From Pseudomonas syringae CC1557 (lineage in GTDB: Bacteria; Pseudomonadota; Gammaproteobacteria; Pseudomonadales; Pseudomonadaceae): DNA of 64,000 bases. Within the stretch, counting starts at the first letter, position 1, and each line of letters starts with the position of its first letter. The stretch lies in assembly GCF_000452705.1 (NCBI RefSeq), contig NZ_CP007014.1, forward strand, positions 2,232,001 through 2,296,000, in the 5' to 3' direction. The notes under the pieces were generated by a model. The model was not told where the DNA came from. It made no database searches and saw only the letters and a program-made list of their open reading frames with translations. The position numbers were made by a program, and so were the translations under genes. Shown here one piece after another: positions 17,150 to 25,067 of the stretch.

Positions 17150-17829
17150 AAACTGTCGATCTTTCCAGCGCCAGCGTGCGTGATCTCAATCAGGCTCTGC
17201 ACGATCAGGTCAAGGAACTGCAGGACCGCGAATGGCTGGTGACCCATCCCGATGGCGCACATAACCTCGCAGTCGGTGTCAACGAAGCGATCTCCATCGA
17301 TATTCAGGGGCATGCCGGCTATTACTGCGCCGGGATGAACCAGAAAGCGTCAATCACTGTGCATGGCAACGTCGGCGTTGGTTGCGCGGAAAACATGATG
17401 TCCGGCGCCGTGCGGGTCAAGGGCAGCGCCTCGCAGGCGGCCGGCGCGACGGCACATGGTGGCCTGCTGGTGATTGAAGGCGATGCCGGGGCGCGTTGCG
17501 GGATTTCCATGAAGGGGATCGACATCGTGGTTGGCGGCAGCATCGGGCACATGAGCTGCTTTATGGGTCAGGCCGGTCGCCTGGTGGTCTGTGGTGATGC
17601 GGGCGATGCGCTGGGCGACTCGCTGTATGAAACCCGGATCTACGTCAAAGGCAAGGTCGAGTCACTGGGCTCTGACTGTATCGCCAAGGAGATGCGTGAA
17701 GAGCATTTGCAGGAGTTGCAGGAGTTGCTCAATCGCGCGGGCTTCAACGAGAAGGCAGCGGATTTCAAACGCTACGGCTCGGCCCGTCAGCTTTACAACT
17801 TCAAAGTCGATAACGCCTCCGCGTACTGA
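17146..17829 (+). CDS. glxC: GlxC, glutamate synthase C-terminal (GXGXG) domain protein
   Basis: This 227-residue protein is a stand-alone GXGXG beta-helix domain, as at the C-terminus of the glutamate synthase large subunit. Repeating glycine-rich turns such as GNVGVGCAENMMSGAVRV and GDAGARCGISMKG make up most of it. In MgsABC-type enzymes this subunit bridges the amidotransferase and FMN subunits and helps form the ammonia channel. It is coupled to glxB by a 4-bp overlap and lies 15 bp before glxD. Confidence 0.92.
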   Translation: MKTVDLSSASVRDLNQALHDQVKELQDREWLVTHPDGAHNLAVGVNEAISIDIQGHAGYYCAGMNQKASITVHGNVGVGCAENMMSGAVRVKGSASQAAGATAHGGLLVIEGDAGARCGISMKGIDIVVGGSIGHMSCFMGQAGRLVVCGDAGDALGDSLYETRIYVKGKVESLGSDCIAKEMREEHLQELQELLNRAGFNEKAADFKRYGSARQLYNFKVDNASAY

Positions 17830-17844
17830 TCCAGGAGCATTACC

Positions 17845-19191
17845 ATGAGCGACCCTATTAGCCACAAACCTGCTCCAGTCCTGCGCGAGTCGGCCACTTT
17901 CGATCGCCTGACCATTCAGGAAATTCAGCGTGCTGCGGAAACCGGCATCTACGACATTCGCGGTGGTGGCACCAAGCGCAAGCTGCCGCACTTCGACGAC
18001 CTGCTGTTGCTCGGCGCCAGCGTGTCGCGCTACCCGCTGGAAGGCTACCGCGAGAAGTGCGGCACCGACGTGGTGCTCGGTAATCGTTTCGCCAAAAAGC
18101 CTCTGTACCTGAAAATTCCGGTGACCATCGCGGGCATGAGCTTCGGCGCGTTGTCGGCCAACGCCAAGGAAGCACTGGGCCGTGGCGCGACCATCGCGGG
18201 GACCAGCACCACCACCGGCGACGGCGGAATGACCCCGGAAGAACGTGGCCAGTCGCAGCATCTGGTCTATCAGTACCTGCCATCGCGTTACGGCATGAAC
18301 CCGGATGACCTGCGCAAGGCCGATGCCATCGAAATCGTCCTGGGGCAGGGCGCCAAGCCGGGCGGCGGTGGCATGTTGCTGGGCATGAAAGTGACCGAAC
18401 GCGTGGCTGGCATGCGTACGTTGCCGGTCGGCGTCGATCAGCGTTCCGCATGCCGTCACCCCGACTGGACCGGGCCGGATGACCTGGCGATAAAGATTGC
18501 CGAAATTCGTGAAATCACCGACTGGGAGAAGCCGATCTACGTGAAGATCGGTGCCAGCCGTCCTTACTATGACGTGAAGCTGGCGGTGAAAGCCGGAGCG
18601 GACGTGATCGTACTCGACGGCATGCAAGGCGGTACGGCGGCGACTCAGGAAGTGTTCATCGAGCACGTCGGCATCCCGATTCTGCCGGCCATTCCGCAGG
18701 CGGTTCAGGCGTTGCAGGAGATGGGCATGCACCGCAAGGTGCAACTAATCGTCTCCGGCGGGATTCGCAACGGTGCTGACGTCGCCAAAGCCATGGCGCT
18801 GGGCGCCGATGCTGTGGCAATTGGTACAGCAGCGTTGATCGCACTTGGCGATAACCATCCGCGTCTGGACGAAGAACTGAAAAAGATCGGCTCGGCAGCC
18901 GGCTTCTACGACGACTGGCAGAACGGCCGTGACCCGGCTGGCATCACCACTCAGGACCCGGAGCTGTCCAAACGTCTCGACCCGGTCGAAGGCGGACGGC
19001 GTCTGGCCAACTACCTGCGTGTGCTCGTCCTCGAAGCGCAGACCATGGCCCGCGCATGCGGTAAATCACACCTGCATAACCTCGACCCGGAAGACCTGGT
19101 GGCACTGACCGTCGAGTCTGCGGCCATGGCGCGCGTGCCCTTGGCCGGGACGTCGTGGATTCCGGGTTCGGGTTCGGGTTCGGGTTACTGA
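17845..19191 (+). CDS. glxD: GlxD, FMN-binding glutamate synthase family protein
   Basis: This 448-residue protein corresponds to the FMN-binding central domain of glutamate synthase (MgsC-like). ITIAGMSFGALS-type wording near residue 90, GMTPEERGQS, YVKIGASRPYYDV and the phosphate/FMN loop DVIVLDGMQGGTAAT support this. With GlxB and GlxC it should form an amidotransferase-coupled oxidoreductase producing glutamate or N-methylglutamate from 2-oxoglutarate. No mgdABCD dehydrogenase is nearby. The C-terminus is odd: the last eight residues are GSGSGSGY, coded by a run of GGTTCG hexamers, and the stop codon lies inside the first unit of a 39-bp tandem repeat. Confidence 0.92.
   Translation: MSDPISHKPAPVLRESATFDRLTIQEIQRAAETGIYDIRGGGTKRKLPHFDDLLLLGASVSRYPLEGYREKCGTDVVLGNRFAKKPLYLKIPVTIAGMSFGALSANAKEALGRGATIAGTSTTTGDGGMTPEERGQSQHLVYQYLPSRYGMNPDDLRKADAIEIVLGQGAKPGGGGMLLGMKVTERVAGMRTLPVGVDQRSACRHPDWTGPDDLAIKIAEIREITDWEKPIYVKIGASRPYYDVKLAVKAGADVIVLDGMQGGTAATQEVFIEHVGIPILPAIPQAVQALQEMGMHRKVQLIVSGGIRNGADVAKAMALGADAVAIGTAALIALGDNHPRLDEELKKIGSAAGFYDDWQNGRDPAGITTQDPELSKRLDPVEGGRRLANYLRVLVLEAQTMARACGKSHLHNLDPEDLVALTVESAAMARVPLAGTSWIPGSGSGSGY
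19165..19187. repeat. GGTTCG microsatellite at the glxD 3' end
   Basis: Nearly four perfect GGTTCG/GGGTTC hexamer copies code for the Gly-Ser tail of GlxD. Being a multiple of three, slippage would add or remove two residues without a frameshift. Confidence 0.8.
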
Positions 19192-19382
19192 TGCCATAAC
19201 GATCTTTTGGACCGCGATAGCACTGACTGATGCCATTACAATCTTTTGGAACGCGATGGCACTCACTGATGCCATAACGTGCTTTTTGATCGAGATGGCA
19301 CTGACTGATGCCATAACGTGTTTTTCGATCGAGATGGCACTGACTGATGCCATAAAGTGCTTTTCGATCACGATGGCACTGA
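19188..19382. repeat. 39-bp tandem repeat, five units
   Basis: Five consecutive units of exactly 39 bp begin CTGATGCCAT and end near ATGGCACTGA. Units 3 and 4 are almost identical; units 1, 2 and 5 differ at several positions. Each unit is itself a dyad, with TGCCAT near one end and ATGGCA near the other. Because 39 is divisible by three, the minus strand reads through as five related 13-residue units (for example MASVSAISIEKHV). The first unit supplies the glxD stop codon. The array runs directly into the structured repeat that follows. Confidence 0.9.
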
Positions 19383-19604
19383 CGACGCAGATTGCGACGT
19401 AAGTGACGGCTGAGTCCTGGCGCTGATCCGGGGGTAGCCTGGCAGGACGCCAGGCTAGCCGCACCGGGCCATGGATGGCCCGTTGCGGCGACCCCCGGAT
19501 CAGTGACAGGGCGAAGGAACCCGACGAAGTCGGGCCGGAAACGGAGCCAGGGGGTTTGGTTACTTTGGCCCCATCAAAGTAACTCGCCGAGGGGCGAAAA
19601 GGTG
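19354..19604. repeat. Structured dispersed repeat, copy 1 (upstream of amtB)
   Basis: About 250 bp here match 21280-21529 at well over 90 per cent in the same orientation. The core at 19425-19501 can fold as a three-way junction. The outer stem is GATCCGGGGGT/ACCCCCGGATC, and it encloses two inner hairpins, TAGCCTGGC/GCCAGGCTA and CGGGCCAT/ATGGCCCG. The minus strand is an open frame in this copy, with wording such as FALSLIRGSPQRAIHGP that I recognise from many predicted small hypothetical proteins in Pseudomonas. It is more likely a dispersed element than a gene. Confidence 0.8.
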
Positions 19605-19639
19605 CGTCGAGCCGTAAACAAACAGCACTGACATCGCAG

Positions 19640-19690
19640 AACCGCCGTGTGACGCAGAGCGTCACGAAAGGCATTACCACGCGGCGCGTG
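19640..19690. repeat. GACGCAGAGCGTC palindromic repeat
   Basis: A dyad (GTGACGCAGAGCGTCAC) followed by GAAAGGCATTACCACG lies after the structured repeat. The same combination follows copy 2 at 21573-21607, so the duplicated segment extends this far with a divergent spacer between the two blocks. Confidence 0.7.
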
Positions 19691-19858
19691 GGAACGAGAA
19701 TCGTCCTCGTGTCAGCCCCGTTTTCCAGGGCTTCAAGACATGTGCATGCGCCGTCCGTGCAACGAGAACTCAACCCTCAAGAGGCCGAAGAGCCTCGCTT
19801 ATCTGAATGACCCTCTTTGCTGCCAGACACTTTCCATTCATTTGCGGGAGCTTTGAAC

Positions 19859-21184
19859 ATGGTCAATCGTCTACACGGCAAATCCCTTACGGCTTTACTC
19901 GCGCTCGGCGCCTTCGCTCCGATCGTGCGCGCAGCTGACGCCCCTGTTCTGAAAACCGGCAGCACGGCCTGGATGGTCACCGCAGCAGTGCTGGTGTTAT
20001 TCATGTGCCTTCCGGGCCTGGCGCTGTTTTACGGCGGGCTGGTGCGTGCCAAAAACATGCTCTCGCTGTTCACCCAATGCTTCGGCATCGCCGGTGTGGT
20101 GGGCGTGCTGTGGGTCATCTATGGCTACAGCATGGTGGTCGACACCAGCAACATGGTCGAAGGGCAGGTGACCTTCAACAGCTTCGTCGGCGGTCTGAGT
20201 CGCGCGTTTCTGGCCGGCATGACGCCCGACAGCCTGGTGGGCGACATTCCGGAAGGCGTGTTCGTGACCTTCCAGATGACCTTCGCCATCATTACCCCGG
20301 CACTGATCGCCGGGGCCTTCGCCGAGCGCATGAAATTCTCCGCCGCGCTGCTGTTCATGGCGCTGTGGTTCACACTGGTGTATGCGCCGGTGGCCCATAT
20401 GGTCTGGGGCGGGGCGGGCGCGTTGATGCACAACTGGGGCGTGCTTGATTTTGCCGGGGGCACCGCCGTGCATATCAATGCCGGTGTGGCGGCACTGGCG
20501 GCGTGTCTGGTACTGGGCAAGCGCAAGGGCTACCAGAATACGCCGATGCCTGCGCACAACCTGAGCCTGACCATGGCCGGTGCGGCGATGCTCTGGGTCG
20601 GCTGGTTCGGCTTCAACATCGGCTCGGGCGGTGGCCTGAACGGCACCTCCGGCATCGTCATGCTCAACACGCAAGTGGGGGCGTGCGCGGGGATACTCGG
20701 CTGGATGTTCACAGAGTGGTTCAAGGTCGGCAAGCCCAGCGCACTGGGGCTGGCAAGCGGCGCCTTGGCGGGGCTGGTCGGCATCACACCGGCGTGTGCC
20801 TACGTCGGAGTCGGCGGGGCACTGGCCATCGGCGTGCTGTGCGGAGTGTTCTGCTACCTGAGCGTAACCGTCCTGAAAAAACGCCTCGGCTATGACGACA
20901 GCCTCGACGTCTTCGGCCTGCACGGCATCGGCGGCATGATCGGCGCAGTGCTCACCGGCGTGTTCTGCGTACCCTCACTGGGCGGACTGGTCCCGGACGT
21001 CACCATGGGTGCGCAAGTGATTGCCCAGATCAAAGGCGTGCTGTTCACCACCGCCTACTGCTTCGCAGTCAGCTGGATCATCCTCAAGGTCGTCCAGATA
21101 CTGATCGGCCTGCGGGCTCACGAGTCAGTGGAAGAAATGGGCCTGGACCTGGCTGAACATAACGAGCGGGCTTATAACCATTGA
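19859..21184 (+). CDS. amtB: Ammonium transporter (Amt family)
   Basis: This 441-residue membrane protein starts at the ATG at 19859 behind GGGAG. It has an N-terminal signal-like segment cleaved after VRAAD, then eleven membrane segments. Amt landmarks are FYGGLVRAKNMLS, the pore histidine in GGTAVHINAG and the second in GLHGIGGMIG. It imports ammonium or conducts ammonia. No glnK lies beside it, so this is probably a second Amt copy serving the glnT-glxBCD set upstream rather than the canonical glnK-amtB unit. It stands between two direct copies of a structured repeat. Confidence 0.94.
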   Translation: MVNRLHGKSLTALLALGAFAPIVRAADAPVLKTGSTAWMVTAAVLVLFMCLPGLALFYGGLVRAKNMLSLFTQCFGIAGVVGVLWVIYGYSMVVDTSNMVEGQVTFNSFVGGLSRAFLAGMTPDSLVGDIPEGVFVTFQMTFAIITPALIAGAFAERMKFSAALLFMALWFTLVYAPVAHMVWGGAGALMHNWGVLDFAGGTAVHINAGVAALAACLVLGKRKGYQNTPMPAHNLSLTMAGAAMLWVGWFGFNIGSGGGLNGTSGIVMLNTQVGACAGILGWMFTEWFKVGKPSALGLASGALAGLVGITPACAYVGVGGALAIGVLCGVFCYLSVTVLKKRLGYDDSLDVFGLHGIGGMIGAVLTGVFCVPSLGGLVPDVTMGAQVIAQIKGVLFTTAYCFAVSWIILKVVQILIGLRAHESVEEMGLDLAEHNERAYNH

Positions 21185-21279
21185 GATGGCTGGCGTGTCG
21201 ATGCGTTGGATGATGCTCTGTGTCACATCTGTGTTGCAGCGCAATGCCGTGCATTGCCCGTAATCCCTGCACATAAAAG
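21185..21279. other. Short spacer after amtB
   Basis: No gene is seen between the amtB stop and the second structured repeat. The full gap to the next gene, 21185-21736, is filled by the repeats listed separately. Confidence 0.5.
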
Positions 21280-21529
21280 AAAGCGCTTTTTCATCACGAT
21301 ATCACTGACGACGCAGAGTGCGACGTAAGTGACGGCTGAGTTCTGGCGCTGATCCGGGGGTAGCCTGGCAGGACGCCAGGCTAGCCGCACCGGGCCATGG
21401 ATGGCCCGTTGCGGCGACCCCCGGATCAGTGACAGGACGAAGGAACCCGACGAAGTCGGCCGGAAACGGAGCCAGGGGGTTTGGTTACTTTGGCCCCATC
21501 AAAGTAACTCGCCGAGGGGCGAAAAGGTG
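21280..21529. repeat. Structured dispersed repeat, copy 2 (downstream of amtB)
   Basis: This is a direct duplicate of 19354-19604, including the three-way-junction core at 21351-21427 and the tail GTTACTTTGGCCCCATCAAA. Point differences and a one-base deletion (GTCGGCC against GTCGGGCC) interrupt the minus-strand frame that is open in copy 1. It lacks the 39-bp tandem array, keeping only sequence like the last part of its final unit. Confidence 0.8.
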
Positions 21530-21572
21530 ACCTGAGTCAAACGCCAATCCACCTGACACCACAGAACCGCTG

Positions 21573-21700
21573 TGTGACGCAGAGCGTCACGAAAGGCATT
21601 ACCACGCAGAGCGCGGGAACGATCAAAAGCCCCGACACCTCGCGTTCCTCACGCTCCAGCATGGGAACGCCCTTCGCGACGCTCTGCGTCGCAAGGGACG
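21573..21700. repeat. GACGC-type palindromic repeats downstream of amtB
   Basis: Several short dyads (GTGACGCAGAGCGTCAC at about 21573, and GCGACGCTCTGCGTCGC at about 21677) fill the space before the convergent monooxygenase gene. They belong to the same dispersed family as those at 1660-1758 and 33283-33327. They may act as a transcription barrier between the convergent genes. Confidence 0.6.
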
Positions 21701-21736
21701 CGAGGATTGGCATGAGCGTTACCGTTCTTGTTCAGC

Positions 21737-22774
21737 TCAGCGAAACGCCGGCACCACGTGCTTGATGAACAGCTCAAGCGACTTCTTCTTCTCTGCGTGC
21801 GGCAGGCTGTTGTCGCACCAGAAGCTGAACTCGTCGACCCCCAGCTCCTGATAATGACGGATACGCGGAATGATCTCTTCGGGGGTACCGATCATGGTGT
21901 TTTTGCGAATGTTCTCCAGCTCGAACTCTGGACGATCCTTGAACTTCTCTTCCGGGCTCGGCGCGAGAAAGCCATTCACCGGCGTCTGTTTATTGCCAAA
22001 CCACGCATCAAACGTGCGGTAGAACTTCGCGATGGCGCTTGCGCCCACTTTCCAGCCTTCAGGATTGTCTGCCGCATGCACATGGGTATGGCGCAGCACC
22101 ATCAATTGCGGGCGAGGCACGTCAGGGTTATTGGCCAGCGCAGCTTCGAACTTGTTCTTCAGATCGACCACTTCCTCATCGCCCTTCATCAGCGGCGTGA
22201 CCATCACATTGCAGCCGTTCTGCACCGCGAAATTGTGCGAGTCAGGGTCGCGGGCGGCAATCCACATCGGTGGGGGATTGATCGGCTTGGGCACGCAGGT
22301 CGACGTGGGGAATTTCCAGATATCGCCATCATGCGCATAGTCGCCTTGCCACAAGGCACGAATCACCGGGACCATCTCGCGCAGCGCCTTGCCGCCTTCG
22401 GAAGCAGGCATCCCGCCTGCCATCCGGTCGAACTCCACTTGATACGCGCCACGTGCGAGGCCGACTTCCATGCGCCCGTTGCTGATCACGTCCAGCAATG
22501 CGCATTCACCGGCTACTCGCAACGGATGCCAGAACGGCGCGATTATCGTGCCTGCGCCGAGATGGATATGTGTGGTCTTCGCGGCCAGATAAGCCAGCAG
22601 CGGCATCGGGCTTGGCGAGATGGTGTATTCCATCGCATGGTGTTCGCCGATCCACACGGTGCTGAAGCCGCCGTGTTCGGCCATCAACGTCAGCTCGGTC
22701 AGGTCTTCGAAAAGCTGGCGATGACTGACGCTTTCATCCCAACGTTCCATGTGCACGAACAATGAAAACTTCAT
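21737..22774 (-). CDS. LLM class flavin-dependent oxidoreductase
   Basis: This 345-residue protein is a luciferase-like monooxygenase. The beta-alpha barrel starts with MKFSLFVHME, and WIGEHHAMEY (about residue 42), HLGAGTIIAPFWHPLRVAGECALLD and ISNGRMEVGLARG are the normal family landmarks for reduced flavin binding. It needs a separate flavin reductase, which is not in this neighbourhood. A GAGGTAA ribosome site precedes the ATG at 22774. The chemical substrate cannot be inferred; relatives act on sulfur compounds, aldehydes and aromatic rings. The nearby sfnG, another two-component flavin monooxygenase, makes sulfur metabolism a reasonable guess. Confidence 0.88.
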   Translation of the reverse strand: MKFSLFVHMERWDESVSHRQLFEDLTELTLMAEHGGFSTVWIGEHHAMEYTISPSPMPLLAYLAAKTTHIHLGAGTIIAPFWHPLRVAGECALLDVISNGRMEVGLARGAYQVEFDRMAGGMPASEGGKALREMVPVIRALWQGDYAHDGDIWKFPTSTCVPKPINPPPMWIAARDPDSHNFAVQNGCNVMVTPLMKGDEEVVDLKNKFEAALANNPDVPRPQLMVLRHTHVHAADNPEGWKVGASAIAKFYRTFDAWFGNKQTPVNGFLAPSPEEKFKDRPEFELENIRKNTMIGTPEEIIPRIRHYQELGVDEFSFWCDNSLPHAEKKKSLELFIKHVVPAFR

Positions 22775-22918
22775 GACACTTTACCTCGTTCAAATCGTGG
22801 CGCTTGCGCAGGCTAAACCGGCGTGCGGTTTTGTCTGTCTGATGGTATACCGTAATATTAGCTGTGCAAGTCTTTTTTGCAGACGAGAGGAGCACGCGTA
22901 AAAGGTAATGGCCGACCA

Positions 22919-22952
22919 CAAAAAAAGCGCCTGGTGCGGGCGCTTTTTGGGG
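22919..22952 (-). terminator. Intrinsic terminator of the small secreted-protein gene
   Basis: A 10-bp stem (AAAAAGCGCC / GGCGCTTTTT, 22922-22931 and 22939-22948) with a 7-base loop is followed on the minus strand by a run of seven T residues. It lies about 50 bp beyond the stop of the gene at 22998-23333. Confidence 0.85.
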
Positions 22953-22997
22953 GGAGTTACCGGGAGGGAACAGCTGAGAGCACAGCCTCAAGTCAGA

Positions 22998-23333
22998 TCA
23001 ACTGCACGCCTCGGAAGCAATGTAATCGTCCGTGGTGTCTTGGATGATTGGCCCCATGCCGCTGACCGCACGAGCGCGCTCCATGATTTCCAGGGTCGAG
23101 CCGGTGCCGACCAGATTCACTGTGTGTTTCTCACAGTTGTAGAGACGTTTGGAATAGATCACACCAAGCAGGCCTTCCCGGCGAGTGACGACGACTCGCA
23201 GGTCTGCGCTTCCGCTTTTCTCCACCAGTGCGTGGTGGGCGGTAGGGTCCGCGTGGACAGTTATGCTTTTTCCTTCGGCGTGTAGCGAGAAGGCGGGGAT
23301 CAATAAGGCCAAAAGACAGGCATTAAGCTTCAT
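22998..23333 (-). CDS. Small secreted protein of unknown function
   Basis: This 111-residue protein starts at the ATG at 23333, behind an excellent GCAGGAGC ribosome site. The frame is open upstream to 23357 but without a ribosome site. Residues 1-20 form a Sec signal peptide (MKLNACLLALLIPAFSLHA) with cleavage after HAE or nearby. The mature protein of about 90 residues has two cysteines (in YNCEK and the extreme C-terminal EACS) that could pair in the periplasm. No enzymatic motif is visible. The gene is monocistronic, with its own terminator. Confidence 0.8.
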   Translation of the reverse strand: MKLNACLLALLIPAFSLHAEGKSITVHADPTAHHALVEKSGSADLRVVVTRREGLLGVIYSKRLYNCEKHTVNLVGTGSTLEIMERARAVSGMGPIIQDTTDDYIASEACS

Positions 23334-23655
23334 CAGTGCTCCTGCGGATGAATGCAACAGTTTGGATCCGAATTTACTCCCGTCCCGCGGTTCTGAATAG
23401 CTACTACGGTCATCCTTTCGTCGGCTCGTATGCCTGATCCGCCTGGCTGCTTGCCGGAGTGTGTCAGCACTGGCTGTTGGCCTGGCAACAGCAGCTCGAC
23501 AGCTTGCAAGCGTACGGACAGTTGACGCAGCGGGGCAGGCTTGCTAACTGATTGATATGAATGCTTTTGTGCAAATGGCATGGTTGCTGCTCTGTCGATG
23601 TTGTAAGCCCGTTCGACTCCTGCGTTCGGGATTCCATCGTCAGAGGAGTACTGAT
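23334..23655. other. Intergenic region between divergent small secreted protein and sfnG
   Basis: These 322 bp should hold both promoters. I looked for a sigma-54 -24/-12 site for sfnG, as expected from SfnR control in P. putida, and found no full match; TGGCCTGGCAACAGC near 23480 has the right spacing but a poor -12. No gene is supported. Confidence 0.4.
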
Positions 23656-24756
23656 ATGAGTCAGCCGTCCATCAAATTTGCGTACTGGGTGCCGAACGTC
23701 AGCGGTGGACTGGTCGTCAGCAAGATCGAACAGCGCACCAGCTGGACGATCGATTACAACCGCAAGCTGGCGCAGATCGCCGAGCGGTCCGGTTTCGAAT
23801 ACGCCCTGACTCAGATCCGCTTCACCGCCGGGTACGGTGCCGAGTACCAGCATGAATCGGTAGCGTTCAGCCATGCCTTGCTGGCAGCGACTGAAAAACT
23901 CAAGGTCATTGCCGCGATTCTGCCGGGGCCATGGACGCCATTAGTAGTGGCCAAGCAACTGGCAACCATTGACCAGCTCACGGCAGGGCGGGTGGCGGTC
24001 AACATCGTCAGCGGCTGGTTCAAGGGCGAGTTTCAGGCAATTGGCGAGCCGTGGCTGGAGCACGACGAGCGTTATCGCCGCTCCGAAGAGTTCATTCGTG
24101 CCTTGAAGGGTATCTGGACCACCGACAATTTCACGTTCAAGGGGGATTTCTATCGCTTCCACGATTACACCCTCAAACCCAAGCCCATCCAGCGCCCGCA
24201 TCCCGAGATCTTTCAGGGCGGCAGCTCAAGGGCCGCTCGCGACATGGCGGCGCGTGTTTCGGACTGGTATTTCACCAACGGTAACACCCTCGAAGGCATC
24301 AAGGCGCAAGTCGATGACATTCGTGCCAAGGCGGCTGCCAATGGTCATTCGGTGAAGATCGGTGTCAATGCGTTCATCATTGCCCGTGATACCGAGGAGG
24401 AAGCGCGTGCCGTGCTTGCCGAGATTATCGACAAGGCTGATCCAGAAGCGGTCAACGCATTCGGTGATGCAGCGAAACAGGCCGGCAAAGCCAGCCCGGA
24501 AGGCGAGGGCAACTGGGCCAAATCCACTTTTCAGGACCTCGTGCAATACAACGACGGTTTCAAGACCAACCTGATCGGCACGCCGCGCCAGATTGCCGAG
24601 CGCATCGTCGAGCTGAAGTCAGTCGGCGTCGATCTGGTGTTGTCGGCGTTTTTGCATTTCCAGGAAGAAGTCGCTTATTTCGGTGAGCGTGTGTTGCCGC
24701 TGGTTCGTGAGCTGGAAGTGGCTGCCCAACGCAAACCCGCTGCCGCTATTGCCTGA
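23656..24756 (+). CDS. sfnG: Dimethylsulfone monooxygenase SfnG
   Basis: This 366-residue FMNH2-dependent monooxygenase starts at the ATG at 23656 after AGAGGAGT; the frame is open to 23557 but without a ribosome site. Recognition rests on FAYWVPNVSGGLVVSKIEQR, YALTQIRFTAGYGAE, NIVSGWFKGEFQAIGEPWLEHDERYRRSEEF and EIFQGGSSRAARDMAA, which match SfnG closely. It oxidises dimethylsulfone to methanesulfinate, letting the cell use DMSO2 as sulfur source under sulfate starvation. It needs reduced flavin from a separate reductase. No sfnR or msu genes are adjacent, so the locus is detached from the usual sfn operon. Confidence 0.92.
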   Translation: MSQPSIKFAYWVPNVSGGLVVSKIEQRTSWTIDYNRKLAQIAERSGFEYALTQIRFTAGYGAEYQHESVAFSHALLAATEKLKVIAAILPGPWTPLVVAKQLATIDQLTAGRVAVNIVSGWFKGEFQAIGEPWLEHDERYRRSEEFIRALKGIWTTDNFTFKGDFYRFHDYTLKPKPIQRPHPEIFQGGSSRAARDMAARVSDWYFTNGNTLEGIKAQVDDIRAKAAANGHSVKIGVNAFIIARDTEEEARAVLAEIIDKADPEAVNAFGDAAKQAGKASPEGEGNWAKSTFQDLVQYNDGFKTNLIGTPRQIAERIVELKSVGVDLVLSAFLHFQEEVAYFGERVLPLVRELEVAAQRKPAAAIA

Positions 24757-24790
24757 CCCTCCGTAACGCCTCCCGATCCCTGCCTTCCTC

Positions 24791-24815
24791 GCCGTGAGCG
24801 CTCAGCGCTCACGGC
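24791..24815 (+). terminator. Hairpin after sfnG
   Basis: A perfect 11-bp stem (GCCGTGAGCGC / GCGCTCACGGC) with a 3-base loop lies 35 bp after the sfnG stop. It is followed by CCATTCAG rather than a T run, so termination is plausible but not certain. Confidence 0.55.
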
Positions 24816-24879
24816 CCATTCAGAAAATCAGCCGCTACTGTGATCCAGATGGCGCCTGTACGCGTACTTTTAGCCCCTA

Positions 24880-25067
24880 GGCTCTGTGCGTAAAGTGGCT
24901 GCGCTCGGTGATGCTGCGTTAAAAACAGGCTCGAGCGCGAGTCCGATCAAGCGCGAGTCCGATCGGAATGCTCATTTACAACAGGTAGAGTCGAGCGCGA
25001 CCCCCGGCCGGTTCTCGCCTGTTTTTGCCTTGCCTGACCTTTGCTCGCCGACTTTCCGTGCAGAGCC
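24880..25067. mobile_element. MITE-like non-autonomous element (188 bp)
   Basis: The element begins GGCTCTGTGCGTAAAGT and ends ACTTTCCGTGCAGAGCC. These are terminal inverted repeats of 17 bp matching at 14 positions. Inside, AAAAACAGG and CCTGTTTTT continue the dyad, and GCGCGAGTCCGATC occurs twice in tandem near 24940. No transposase is encoded. I recognise the GGCTCTGT...AGAGCC ends from short repeats scattered in P. syringae genomes. It lies between sfnG and the diguanylate cyclase and could affect promoter activity of the latter. No clean target duplication was seen. Confidence 0.75.

Noticed and set aside
19066..19773. 235-codon minus-strand frame across the tandem and structured repeats
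   Set aside because: It overlaps the glxD end, consists mostly of repeat sequence, and its counterpart around the second repeat copy is broken. It is treated as a repeat rather than a gene.
23470..23490. Possible sigma-54 promoter TGGCCTGGCAACAGC before sfnG
   Set aside because: The GG-N10-GC spacing is right, but the -12 half and the rest of the -24 half are poor.
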